A DNA stretch of 64,000 nucleotides from Bifidobacterium tibiigranuli (GCF_009371885.1 NZ_QLZA01000012.1:33448-97447), one strand, 5' to 3'; counted from the stretch's first letter, positions 28,018-36,355 are shown. Notes: a model not told the origin generated them from the sequence alone. Translations and numbers: made by a program.

Positions 28018-28065
28018 AATGCCGGGTCGGCCAGGTGCTTGGGCACCGTTGGCCGGCCCGGCATT
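28018..28065 (+). terminator. Rho-independent terminator of icd
   Basis: The 16-bp arms AATGCCGGGTCGGCCA and TGGCCGGCCCGGCATT pair with one G-U wobble, and an inner GGTGC/GCACC stem extends them. TTTTCTAT follows. It lies about 120 nt past icd, beyond the tandem repeat. Confidence 0.8.
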
Positions 28066-28250
28066 TTCTATGGATAGTTTTCCACGGATAACTGCGCAGA
28101 AGTGACTTCCGGAAGCGCTGCGGCTAGAATCGAATGGTCATATCACGCCGGAAGGTCGGCCTGAGCAACACATGCCTGTGCACATTGGCTGTATTGCCAA
28201 AGGCTGCGCATACGACGACTGAGTAGCAATCGAAGGTGTAAAGGAAGACC

Positions 28251-29927
28251 GTGCGAAGGAAAACTGTACGAGGAAAGAGCTCACGAACGCAGGCGACTAT
28301 GGCAAGGCGCTGCGCCAGCCGACTCACCGCATTCCTCGTCGCTGCCGGGATGCTGATCACTCTCGGGGCCTGTTCGTCGTCCGGCAGCACGGTAACGAAA
28401 ACTCCGCCTGCATCCTCGCCGCTCGGCTCCGTGGCGGTCTTCCTTCCGTCCGACGGACTCACCATTTCGCAGCACACCCCGCTGAACAAATGGACGAAAT
28501 TCACGCCGACCCTCACTAAATCCCTTGAAAACCGGGGTTTCTCCCGTGGCAGCATCAACGTCACGACATCAGACAGCTTCGACAAGCAGAGCCGCAGCAT
28601 TCAGGATTACGTGGTGAACACGCTTGCCATCACTGACAACAAGGCCAAGACGAAGGCTCCTGCATCAGGCGGATCTTCGTCGTCCGGAGCGACCCAGCAC
28701 GCCGCTTCCAATGCGACGCTTATCGTGGCCCCGGTCGTGCAATTGGGAGACGCGGACACGCAGTACGGCGACTACGCCAGCCATTCGGTCACATGGGACG
28801 CTGCAAGGGGCAAATCAGGCGGAGACGATAGCACAGGCACCTCAGGCAAATCCAGCGCTGACGACTCGGCGGCCACGCTGCGCCAGGCCGGAGACCGTTT
28901 GGTTTCGGCGCTCAAGCTTGCGCGCGAATCCGGCGTGCACGTCATAGTGCTGTCGAATCCGATACAGGGCTTCACGCCCGACGTTTTCGTGCAGATGTCC
29001 ACTGCCGAGCAGATCGGCTCGCTCCAGGCCAAGCTGCTTGCCAGCAAGCTGCAGCTGGACAAGGTCTCGCGCGACAACCCGAAATCAATCGAGGTGCTGC
29101 TGCCCCGCGCTGCTGCGCAAGACGGTGCTGACAACGCTGACAGTGCCGACAGTGCCGCGAAAGACGGCAGTCAGGATGATTTCGCCGCCGAGGCGTTCGT
29201 TGGCATCTGGAAGGTTCTCGGCCCTTACGTCGCGGCTGGCAAGGTCGTCAGCCCCTCCGGCTCCTTCAACGCGAAGACGACGCAGAAGGATTGGCAGGCA
29301 AGCGCCTTCGATGCGAGCAAGCCGCAGCAGGTCAAGGATGAGCTTGCCCGACGCCTGGGGATGGAGCAGAAGAAGACGCCGCATACACGCATCGACGGCA
29401 TCATCGCGATGAACGATTTCGTCGCCTCAAGCGCTATCGATGAGCTGGATTCCCTGCAATACACCGGTTCGGCCGCCGATGTCAACCCGGCGATTACGAT
29501 TTCGGGCGTGCTGGACAACATCGCAGGCAAGAAGGATCTGCTGCGTGGCTCCGTGCCGGATCCGGCGAAACAGCCAGCGGCGAACGACACGACAACAACG
29601 CCTGAGAACACCGAGAAGAATAACTCCCGCTGGCCCATCGTCACCGGGTACGGCGCCTATATCGATACGATTCCGCAAGTGGTGAACGGCAGGCTGTGGA
29701 TGACCGGGCTTGAGGACCGTCAGCTCATGGCTGCCAACATCGCACAGGCATGCGAACAGCTCGACCGCAGTCAGGATATCGGCAAGCTGCCGTTCATAGC
29801 GCTCGCCAATGTCAACGGCGCACAGGTCCCCACGATCCAGGGGCAGCCGCTGGCCGTCAGCGCAAGCAATCTCAAGAAGACGCTTATCGACCCGGGCTAT
29901 ATCACCTTGGCGGAAGCAGGGCTGTAA
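28251..29927 (+). CDS. Orphan substrate-binding-type lipoprotein
   Basis: The 558-residue protein has a basic N-terminus, a hydrophobic signal (25-37) and a lipobox LGAC with C41. The mature part looks like a type-1 periplasmic-binding fold: VAVFLPSDGLTISQH, then IVLSNPIQGFTPDVFVQMS, IDGIIAMNDFVASSAIDEL and ISGVLDNIAGKKDLLRGS resemble sugar-binding receptor segments. Several Ser/Gly/Asp-rich linkers are inserted (about 134-150, 184-205 and 284-300), making it much longer than usual receptors. No ABC permease or ATPase gene is nearby. A sensor role or an orphan receptor is possible. GTG start after AAGGAAGACC. Confidence 0.7.
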   Translation: MRRKTVRGKSSRTQATMARRCASRLTAFLVAAGMLITLGACSSSGSTVTKTPPASSPLGSVAVFLPSDGLTISQHTPLNKWTKFTPTLTKSLENRGFSRGSINVTTSDSFDKQSRSIQDYVVNTLAITDNKAKTKAPASGGSSSSGATQHAASNATLIVAPVVQLGDADTQYGDYASHSVTWDAARGKSGGDDSTGTSGKSSADDSAATLRQAGDRLVSALKLARESGVHVIVLSNPIQGFTPDVFVQMSTAEQIGSLQAKLLASKLQLDKVSRDNPKSIEVLLPRAAAQDGADNADSADSAAKDGSQDDFAAEAFVGIWKVLGPYVAAGKVVSPSGSFNAKTTQKDWQASAFDASKPQQVKDELARRLGMEQKKTPHTRIDGIIAMNDFVASSAIDELDSLQYTGSAADVNPAITISGVLDNIAGKKDLLRGSVPDPAKQPAANDTTTTPENTEKNNSRWPIVTGYGAYIDTIPQVVNGRLWMTGLEDRQLMAANIAQACEQLDRSQDIGKLPFIALANVNGAQVPTIQGQPLAVSASNLKKTLIDPGYITLAEAGL

Positions 29928-29928
29928 T

Positions 29929-29970
29929 ATGTGTGCCTTCCGCTGCACGGTTGCAGCGGAAGGCACACAT
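29929..29970. terminator. Bidirectional hairpin between convergent genes
   Basis: Arms ATGTGTGCCTTCCGCTGC and its complement pair over 18 bp with a 6-nt loop, beginning 2 nt after the lipoprotein stop and ending 20 nt before the stop of the opposing acyl-CoA synthetase. No long T-run is present on either side, but the convergent position and perfect stem support termination for both. Confidence 0.75.
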
Positions 29971-29990
29971 GCGTCGAGTCGCCTGGTTGG

Positions 29991-31823
29991 TCAGAGCTCC
30001 TGGGCCTTGCGAGGCTTGTAGATCACGGTATCGATCAGCTCGCGGTAATGGTCGGTGATGACCTGGCGCTTCGCCTTGAGACTGGGAGTGATCATGCCGT
30101 TGCCCTCGGTGAATTCGTCGGGCACAATCTCGAATTTTCGGATGGACTCGGCCCGCGAGACCAACTCGTTGGCCTTGTTGACCGCGCGTTCCACTTCGGC
30201 GTACACAATCGGGTTCCTGCTGGCCTCGTCGAGGCTCTGCATCTCTTTCGCCCCCTCGGCCTTCAGCCAGAGGTTGGTCTCATCCAAGTCGAGCGCGATG
30301 ATCGCCGCGATGAAGGGCTTACGATCCCCCACCACCACGCATTGGCTGACCACTGGGGAGGTCATCACGCTGGATTCCATCTCAACCGGCGAGACGTTCT
30401 TGCCGCCTGCGGTGATGATCAGATCCTTTTTACGGCCGGTCAGCCTGACGAAGCCATCAGCGTCGATCGTGCCCAAGTCGCCGGTATGCAACCATCCGTC
30501 GACGATCTGCTCGCGCGTGACCTCAGGCTGATTATGGTAGCCGACGCATACCGAACGACCTTTGATGCACAACTCGCCCTCGTCGTCCACGCCGACAGTG
30601 ACGCCTTGGAAGGGCAGCCCGACCGTGCCGATGCGGTATCCGCGTGTGGGGTTGACCGTGCATGGCGCGCAGGTCTCCGTCATGCCGTATCCCTCAAGCA
30701 GCGGCAGCCCGACGCCATTGAAGAAATGCGAAATTGAGGTGTCCATAGGAGCGCCGCCCGACACCGCGTATTCCACCTTGCCGCCGAAGACTTCCATGAT
30801 CGAGCGGTAGACCAGCTTGTTGTAGACGGCGTGCTTCAGCCTGAATCCCAACGGCATCGCCTCGCCCGCCTGCTGCAAGCGGGACCATTCCCGTGCGACC
30901 TGGGTGGCCCGGGAGAACACGCGCCCGGTCAGTCCGGCCCCCGCCTTCTGGGATGCTGCGTTGTAGATCTTCTCGAAGATGCGCGGCACGGCCAGAATGA
31001 ACGTCGGCTTAAATGCGCCGAAATCGGCGAGAATGGTTTTGAGATTGCTGGACAGGCCGAGCGTCACGTTGCCGGCGAAGCAGACGTACTGCAGATAGCG
31101 CGCGAAGACGTGTGCCAGCGGCAGGAACAGCAGCAGCCGGCGATTCGGCTGATCCGGTTTGCATACGACATCCGGCATGGTGTGCGCGCCGGAAAGCGTG
31201 ATGAAGATGAAGTTCGCATGCGACAGCTCGATGCCCTTGGGCGTGCCCGTGGAGCCGGAGGTGTAGACGATGGTGGCGAGATCCGAACCCCTGACCGCCT
31301 GCTCTCGTTCGTTGAACTCCTCGTCGCTTATCCCACGCCCGAAGGCGGCGATGGTGTCCAGTGCCCCGAAGTCGAAGACGTAGATGTCCTTCAATGCGTG
31401 GCAATCCTGGCGAACCAGTTCAATCTTGTCGCGCTGCATGTCATCCTCGGCGAAGGCCATGCACACATTCGCATCATTGAAGATCGTCTTCACCTGCTTA
31501 GGCGAGTTGGTCTCGTATACCGGCACCGTGAGCGCGCCGATGGACATGATCGCCATATCGAGCGCCGTCCACTGCCACGAGGTATGGGCGATGATGGCCA
31601 CTGCATCCCCCGGCATGATGCCGCGCGCAATCAGCCCTTTCGCAAGCTCAATGACCTTCTGCGTGAATTCGGCGGCGGTGAAGGAATGCCAGACGCCGTC
31701 CTTTCCTGCGTATTCGACCAGCGAATCGTTGGGTGTGCGCTGCGCGCGCTCCTGCAGAATCGAGAACAGATTCCGGTCGCTGTCGATCGGCTCCTCAAGG
31801 GCACGCGTAAACTCCTGCTGCAT
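29991..31823 (-). CDS. Long-chain acyl-CoA synthetase (second copy)
   Basis: This 610-residue AMP-forming ligase has YTSGSTGTPKGIELSH, the GYGMTETCAP motif, WLHTGDLG and RLTGRKKDLIITAGGKNVSP. It is clearly related to the synthetase 7 kb to the left over the whole catalytic part but lacks the repetitive C-terminal tail. Such paralogues activate fatty acids for membrane lipid or scavenging use; the substrate is not known. Two adjacent ATGs exist; the second has better spacing from AGGGAG. A GATACC/GGTATC palindrome and a 4-codon ORF with a perfect Shine-Dalgarno lie in the 130 nt upstream. Confidence 0.9.
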   Translation of the reverse strand: MQQEFTRALEEPIDSDRNLFSILQERAQRTPNDSLVEYAGKDGVWHSFTAAEFTQKVIELAKGLIARGIMPGDAVAIIAHTSWQWTALDMAIMSIGALTVPVYETNSPKQVKTIFNDANVCMAFAEDDMQRDKIELVRQDCHALKDIYVFDFGALDTIAAFGRGISDEEFNEREQAVRGSDLATIVYTSGSTGTPKGIELSHANFIFITLSGAHTMPDVVCKPDQPNRRLLLFLPLAHVFARYLQYVCFAGNVTLGLSSNLKTILADFGAFKPTFILAVPRIFEKIYNAASQKAGAGLTGRVFSRATQVAREWSRLQQAGEAMPLGFRLKHAVYNKLVYRSIMEVFGGKVEYAVSGGAPMDTSISHFFNGVGLPLLEGYGMTETCAPCTVNPTRGYRIGTVGLPFQGVTVGVDDEGELCIKGRSVCVGYHNQPEVTREQIVDGWLHTGDLGTIDADGFVRLTGRKKDLIITAGGKNVSPVEMESSVMTSPVVSQCVVVGDRKPFIAAIIALDLDETNLWLKAEGAKEMQSLDEASRNPIVYAEVERAVNKANELVSRAESIRKFEIVPDEFTEGNGMITPSLKAKRQVITDHYRELIDTVIYKPRKAQEL

Positions 31824-31896
31824 CATTCTCCCTGACGATAGGTATGGATAGGTCTTTTCGTATGATACCCGCAGGTATCGGAATTCGCCGTTTCGG

Positions 31897-31926
31897 CTAT
31901 TTCCCGCTCATGGCCTCACCTCCTTT
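31897..31926 (-). other. Four-codon ORF with a perfect Shine-Dalgarno
   Basis: On the minus strand AAAGGAGGTGAG stands before ATG AGC GGG AAA TAG (start 31911, stop 31897-31899). The ribosome binding site is stronger than that of the next gene, the acyl-CoA synthetase, about 75 nt further on. A 6-bp palindrome GATACC-CGCA-GGTATC (31864-31879) lies between. It may be a minimal regulatory ORF, a relic of a deleted gene start, or chance. No longer frame continues from it. Confidence 0.35.
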
Positions 31927-31956
31927 CCTGCTTTCCTACTGCTACGCACCATAGAA

Positions 31957-32700
31957 TTACGGCAGCAGACCGATTCTGCGCCCGCGCACCATGGCCGCCG
32001 GATCCACATACTGCCCTTTGCCTCGTTTCAGACCCCAATGGACGCATTCCGACGAGCAGTGATCCGATTCTCCCTGCACCTGTGCGAAGACATCGCCGCG
32101 CGAGACGCTTGCGCCTACGGCACGGTTGCTCACCGCTGGCTCGAAGGTGGAAGTCAGAGGGCCATGTCGTATGGTGACCACCGATTTGCCGGCCACGATG
32201 CCCGCAAAGGCAATGACGCCGTCAGCCGGCGCTATCAGCTCGTCATGCGTTTCGGTGCGCAAGTCGACTCCCCGGTGCCCGGCATCCCAGTTGTGTTCGA
32301 GCTTGTCGAAACCTCTGACGACCTCGGGGTTCTTCACCGGCCAGAGAAAACGAATCGGGCAGCGACGCGGAGCCGCCGAATACACCGCAGGCACGGCGGT
32401 CGGCATGGTGCGCAGACTGCCCAGAGCTACTTGAGCGTTCGATGCCGCGTGAGGGCATGTTGTCAGAACCGGCAGCGATGCGGCTCCCGCATCCATTGCC
32501 AATGCACGGCCAGATGGCAGGACCAGCCCGATCAGCAGCATCGATGCCGCGGAGACGACCGCCATAAGCGTCGCGAACATATGCGAACGCCACACCCGGT
32601 CCCGTCGTTCTGCGCCGATCCGCTCGTGGTAGCGCCGTTTCATCGCTTGTCGGATTCGCTGAGCTCGCTGGCGTCTCAGTATGGTGGTGCGCCTGTCCAT
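31957..32700 (-). CDS. Secreted or membrane-anchored M23-family peptidase
   Basis: The 247-residue protein has a very basic N-terminus (1-40), one hydrophobic segment (41-66) acting as signal or anchor, a linker and an M23/LytM domain from about 117. Zinc ligands H142 and D146 (GHRGVD) and H221 are present. The usual HxH reads C219-V-H221, so the first histidine, normally catalytic, is cysteine. Activity may be altered, or this is a known actinobacterial variant. Family members cut peptidoglycan crosslinks. The ATG follows AAAGGAGTGAGGCA. Its upstream region holds one of two copies of a 43-bp element also found before comEA. Confidence 0.85.
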   Translation of the reverse strand: MDRRTTILRRQRAQRIRQAMKRRYHERIGAERRDRVWRSHMFATLMAVVSAASMLLIGLVLPSGRALAMDAGAASLPVLTTCPHAASNAQVALGSLRTMPTAVPAVYSAAPRRCPIRFLWPVKNPEVVRGFDKLEHNWDAGHRGVDLRTETHDELIAPADGVIAFAGIVAGKSVVTIRHGPLTSTFEPAVSNRAVGASVSRGDVFAQVQGESDHCSSECVHWGLKRGKGQYVDPAAMVRGRRIGLLP

Positions 32701-32782
32701 TGCCTCACTCCTTTGCTCGCGGCATTCTATACACTCACCATTGTTCACAAACCTTCGCGCCAAAGCACCTGAAACAGGGTCA

Positions 32783-32825
32783 TGTGGTCGAACGCTCGGA
32801 GTTATCCACATTCTCGGGCATGTCG
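32783..32825. promoter_or_regulatory. 43-bp shared element, copy A (M23 peptidase / EamA gap)
   Basis: The element starts TGTGGTCGAACGCT, has GAGTTATCCACATTCTCGGG in the middle and ends CATGTCG. It matches copy B near comEA at 41 of 43 positions. The core TTATCCACA (32802-32810) is a perfect consensus DnaA-type box. It sits 83-125 nt upstream of the M23 start and about 37 nt before the divergent EamA start. No candidate regulator is identified. Confidence 0.7.
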
Positions 32826-32861
32826 CGTTAGCACTTCCATGAGTCGTGCGACAATATTCGC

Positions 32862-33773
32862 GTGCGTAACTTGAAGAAGGCGGGTCTGCTCATGGCGTCC
32901 GCAAGTCCGTTTCTGTGGGGAAGCTCGGGAACGGTGGCGCAGCATCTGTTCGAGCAGTCCCAGGTTTCCGTTGGCTGGCTGACCGCCGTGCGCATGACGC
33001 TCACCGGGGTGTTCCTGCTGATATTCGCCATCTGCCTGCGCAAGAACATATGGTCGATCTTCACCGATTGGCATAGCATTGTGCGGCTGCTGCTCTTCAC
33101 GGTGTTCGGCATGACCAGCGTGCAGCTGACCTATTTCATGGCGATCAGCACCGGCAACGCCGCCACCGCCACGATTCTGCAATACCTCTCCCCTGTCATG
33201 ATCATTCTGCTGCTTTCGCTGCGCAACCTGCGACTGCCGGGCAAGCTTGACACGCTGTCCGTGATTGTCGCGGTCGCAGGAACCGCGCTTATCGTCACCC
33301 AAGGCAATGTCAACACGCTGGCAGTGCCGTCTGCGGCAATCGTTTGGGGGCTGCTCGCAGCGGTTGGCGCGGCAGCCTACACGCTGCTGCCTCGCGGACT
33401 GCTGCTGCGCTACGGCGCGCTGCCGGTCGTGGGCTGGTCGATGCTGTTCGGCGGCCTGATCACGCAGGCGATATTCCGACCGTGGACTCAGCATGTGCAG
33501 CTGGATGCAATCGGGGCGCTGGAAGTGTCATTTATCGTTGTTTTCGGCACGATGGCGGCATTCCTGCTGTATCTGCAAAGTCTGAAGTACATTGAGGCGA
33601 CCACGGCCAGCATCCTTGGCGCCATCGAGCCGCTGTCCGCTGCGATTCTCGGATTCCTGTTCCTAGGCACGTCATTCAACTGGTACGGCATCGTCGGCAT
33701 CGCCATGGTCATCGCCGTGACCTTCATCCAGTTCATCGCCTATCGAAAGTCGCCGCCGTTGCTGCGGGACTGA
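32862..33773 (+). CDS. EamA/DMT-family transporter
   Basis: The 303-residue protein has about ten membrane helices in the two-fold EamA layout. The first helix region (KKAGLLMASASPFLWGSSG) and the repeat start (LGAIEPLSAAILGFLFLG) are typical. Members export amino acids or other small metabolites; the substrate is unknown. The start is taken as GTG because it keeps the conserved lysine-rich lead into helix 1, though its ribosome binding site is weak; an ATG 30 nt inside is the alternative. It lies just before gadB on the same strand with a gap of about 158 nt. A link to glutamate or GABA movement is only a guess. Confidence 0.85.
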   Translation: MRNLKKAGLLMASASPFLWGSSGTVAQHLFEQSQVSVGWLTAVRMTLTGVFLLIFAICLRKNIWSIFTDWHSIVRLLLFTVFGMTSVQLTYFMAISTGNAATATILQYLSPVMIILLLSLRNLRLPGKLDTLSVIVAVAGTALIVTQGNVNTLAVPSAAIVWGLLAAVGAAAYTLLPRGLLLRYGALPVVGWSMLFGGLITQAIFRPWTQHVQLDAIGALEVSFIVVFGTMAAFLLYLQSLKYIEATTASILGAIEPLSAAILGFLFLGTSFNWYGIVGIAMVIAVTFIQFIAYRKSPPLLRD

Positions 33774-33857
33774 GCGGATGCTGACCAGGTGCTGAACAGG
33801 CACCGAACGGCCAGCTTTCGGCGTCGTCATGTCCCCGTAGCGCCCATGCGAATCGGC

Positions 33858-33863
33858 TACAAT
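33858..33863 (+). promoter_or_regulatory. Candidate -10 box for gadB
   Basis: TACAAT matches the -10 consensus 68 nt before the gadB start. No convincing -35 is visible at 16-18 bp. It suggests gadB has its own promoter independent of the transporter gene. Confidence 0.3.
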
Positions 33864-33931
33864 GCATCGTACGACCACGATTCGCCCGCGCTTCCGGCCG
33901 GGCGCACATCGTGCCGCTAAGGAGATGGACG

Positions 33932-35380
33932 ATGGCTAGAAGGCATCCCGCAGGCAATTTCAAAAATCCCAAAAGTTTCAAAGATTTCAAGGCTTTCAAA
34001 GATGCTGGTGACGACATCGGCAGCACCGAGATCAATCCGATCTTCGCACGCCCTGAAGAGGCCACGGCATTCTCCAAATCGCATATGCCCCAAAGCGAAA
34101 GCCTTCCCGAAACCGCGTACCAGGTGGTGCATGACGAGGCGATGCTCGACGGCAATGCGCGTCTGAATCTCGCCACCTTCGTGGGAACGTGGATGGACGA
34201 GCGCGCCAACCGGCTGTATCTTGAGTCCGCCGACAAGAACATGATCGACAAGGACGAGTATCCCAAAACCGCCGAGATCGAGACGCATTGCTGGACCATG
34301 CTCGCCGACCTATGGCATGCGCCGGATCCAGGCAAGGCGATCGGCACATCCACGGTCGGCTCCTCGGAGGCCTGCATGCTGGGCGGGCTGGCCCTGAAGC
34401 GCCGTTGGCAGCATGAGCGCAAGGCGGCGGGAAAGCCTGCCGATCGTCCGAATCTGGTGATGAGCAGCGCCGTGCAGGTGTGCTGGGAGAAGTTCTGCAA
34501 CTACTTCGACGTCGAGCCGCGCTACGTGCCGATCAGCAGGGAGCACAAGGTCTTCGACGGCAGTGATCTGGCACGCTATGTCGATGAGAACACCATCGGC
34601 GTGGTGGCTATCATGGGCGTGACCTACACGGGCATGTACGAGCCGGTCAAGCGTATCGCGGCGGCGCTTGACGAGATCCAGCGCACGACCGGGCTTGATA
34701 TCAAAATCCATGTGGACGCGGCTTCGGGCGGCATGATCGCCCCGTTCATCCAGCCTGAACTCGAATGGGACTTCCGCATCGAGCGCGTCGTCTCGATCAA
34801 TACTTCGGGCCATAAGTATGGCCTGGTGTATCCCGGGCTGGGGTGGGCGCTGTGGCGCAGCAAGGAATGGCTGCCCAGCGACCTTGTGTTCACCGTGAGC
34901 TATCTCGGCGGCGACATGCCGACCTTCGCGCTGAACTTCTCCCGCCCCGGAACGCAGGTGCTGCTGCAGTACTACATGTTCCTGCGCCTGGGCTTCGACG
35001 GCTACCGGCGCGTCCAACAGACCTTGCACGATGTGGCCACCTATGTGTCAGCACAAATCGGCAAGATGGACGATTTCACGCTGTGGAACGACGGGTCGGA
35101 CATTCCCGTCTTCGCATGGACGCTGAGCGAACGCCCCGAGCGCAAATGGGATCTGTACGACCTGCAGGACCGACTGCGTATGAAGGGCTGGCTGGTCCCC
35201 GCCTATCCCCTGCCCGCCGACCTGACCGATGTGACCGTTCAGCGCATCGTGGTGCGCGACGGTTTCAGCCACGACCTGGCCGATGCGTTCCTCGAAGATC
35301 TGCGCACGGCCGTCAACTATCTGGACGGGTTGAAAGCCCCCATGCCCTCCGAATCGCAGCATTCCGGCTTCCACCACTGA
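33932..35380 (+). CDS. gadB: Glutamate decarboxylase
   Basis: The PLP enzyme turns glutamate into GABA and consumes a proton, an acid-resistance and GABA-producing function. PLP lysine K295 lies in NTSGHKYGL; HVDAASGG at 260-267 and the substrate segment GSSEACMLG are conserved. The 482-residue length is slightly more than usual because of an N-terminal Lys/Phe/Asp repeat (SFKDFKAFKDAG). The C-terminus ends in GFHH; terminal histidines regulate pH response in the E. coli enzyme. AAGGAGATGGACG precedes the ATG. No gadC antiporter is in the window; an EamA transporter is upstream and a MerR regulator downstream. Only some bifidobacteria carry this gene. Confidence 0.94.
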   Translation: MARRHPAGNFKNPKSFKDFKAFKDAGDDIGSTEINPIFARPEEATAFSKSHMPQSESLPETAYQVVHDEAMLDGNARLNLATFVGTWMDERANRLYLESADKNMIDKDEYPKTAEIETHCWTMLADLWHAPDPGKAIGTSTVGSSEACMLGGLALKRRWQHERKAAGKPADRPNLVMSSAVQVCWEKFCNYFDVEPRYVPISREHKVFDGSDLARYVDENTIGVVAIMGVTYTGMYEPVKRIAAALDEIQRTTGLDIKIHVDAASGGMIAPFIQPELEWDFRIERVVSINTSGHKYGLVYPGLGWALWRSKEWLPSDLVFTVSYLGGDMPTFALNFSRPGTQVLLQYYMFLRLGFDGYRRVQQTLHDVATYVSAQIGKMDDFTLWNDGSDIPVFAWTLSERPERKWDLYDLQDRLRMKGWLVPAYPLPADLTDVTVQRIVVRDGFSHDLADAFLEDLRTAVNYLDGLKAPMPSESQHSGFHH

Positions 35381-35482
35381 TTTTGCAAGGATAGAAGCAT
35401 CGAACATACACCCGCATCTCCGTGCGCTTACCCACATCATGTGTTTTTCGACTGACTGATATTTCATCGTCAACACGCCGAT

Positions 35483-35520
35483 TTGACTGTGACGCAGCGT
35501 CAACGCATACGGTGGGCAGC
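35483..35520 (+). promoter_or_regulatory. MerR-type promoter with central dyad
   Basis: TTGACT (35483-35488) and TACGGT (35508-35513) are 19 bp apart, the long spacer typical of MerR-controlled promoters. A perfect dyad TGACGC-A-GCGTCA (35490-35502) fills the spacer. The regulator's ATG is only 7 nt after the -10, so the transcript is probably leaderless. Confidence 0.75.
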
Positions 35521-36285
35521 ATGGAGCATTCAGCACATGATGTGGCGAAGTTAGCGGGCATCAGCACCCGCACGCTGCGGCACTATGACGCTATCGGGCT
35601 ACTGCCGCCCAGCAGCGTTGGAACCAATGGTTATCGCTTCTACGATGATGCGGCGCTGGTTCGATTGCAGCGGATCCTGCTGCTCAGGGAACTGGGATTC
35701 GGCCTGCGCCAAATCGCGACAATCCTTGATCATCAGAGCGACGTGGCGTCCGCGATGAAAACACATGTGCAGCTTCTGCGCCGCGAGCAGCAGCGCTTGA
35801 CCGAACAGATCGCCGCAGTCGAACGGACTCTGGCGAGTGTGCAACAAGGAGGAACACTGATGACGGATACGATGTTCGACGGCTTTGACCGGCACGCCGA
35901 TTACAAGGACGAGGTAGAGCGGCGCTGGGGCAAGGATGCGTACCAACGGTCTGATGCATGGTGGAATGCGATGAAGGACGCCGAAAAAGACGACTGGAAG
36001 CGCCAGCTCGCATCACTCAATCAGGGATGGATCGCCGCAGCGCAGGACCCGAATATCGCTCCGGACTCCGCGCAGGCGCAGAATCTGGCTCGTCGGCATA
36101 TCGCATGGCTGAGTTCGATTCCCGGTACTCCGGCGCATGACTCGGCGCAAGACAGTGCCATGCGCGACTATGTCCGTGGACTCGCGCAGATGTATGTCTG
36201 CGACGAACGCTTCGCCGCCAACTACGGCGGTGTCGAAGGGGCGAAGTTCGTGCGCGATTCCCTACTGGCGTATCTCGGCGAGTGA
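35521..36285 (+). CDS. TipAL-like MerR regulator with TipAS domain
   Basis: The 254-residue protein has a MerR winged helix (5-70: VAKLAGISTRTLRHYDAIGLLPP, NGYRFYDD), a coiled-coil helix to about 112 and a TipAS effector domain (118-250: FDGFDRHADYKDEVERRWG, YVCDERFAANYGG, FVRDSLLAYL). In streptomycetes TipAL binds thiopeptides and other drugs and activates its own promoter. The DNA shows just such an autoregulated promoter upstream. The ATG at the promoter end is chosen because longer frames run through the -35. It converges with an SDR gene that is a candidate target. Confidence 0.9.
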   Translation: MEHSAHDVAKLAGISTRTLRHYDAIGLLPPSSVGTNGYRFYDDAALVRLQRILLLRELGFGLRQIATILDHQSDVASAMKTHVQLLRREQQRLTEQIAAVERTLASVQQGGTLMTDTMFDGFDRHADYKDEVERRWGKDAYQRSDAWWNAMKDAEKDDWKRQLASLNQGWIAAAQDPNIAPDSAQAQNLARRHIAWLSSIPGTPAHDSAQDSAMRDYVRGLAQMYVCDERFAANYGGVEGAKFVRDSLLAYLGE

Positions 36286-36297
36286 GAAGCTACCTAC

Positions 36298-36355
36298 CGC
36301 TCGTGTTTTTTATCACTCGATGTTTCTTGCCACTCGTGTTCTTTACCACTCGATG
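36298..36355. repeat. 16-17 bp tandem repeat between convergent genes
   Basis: About 3.5 copies of a unit of the form CACTCGTGTTCTTTAC / CACTCGATGTTTCTTGC run between the MerR regulator stop and the SDR stop. The last copy overlaps the final codons of the SDR gene, so the array looks like repeated duplication of that gene's end. Confidence 0.55.
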
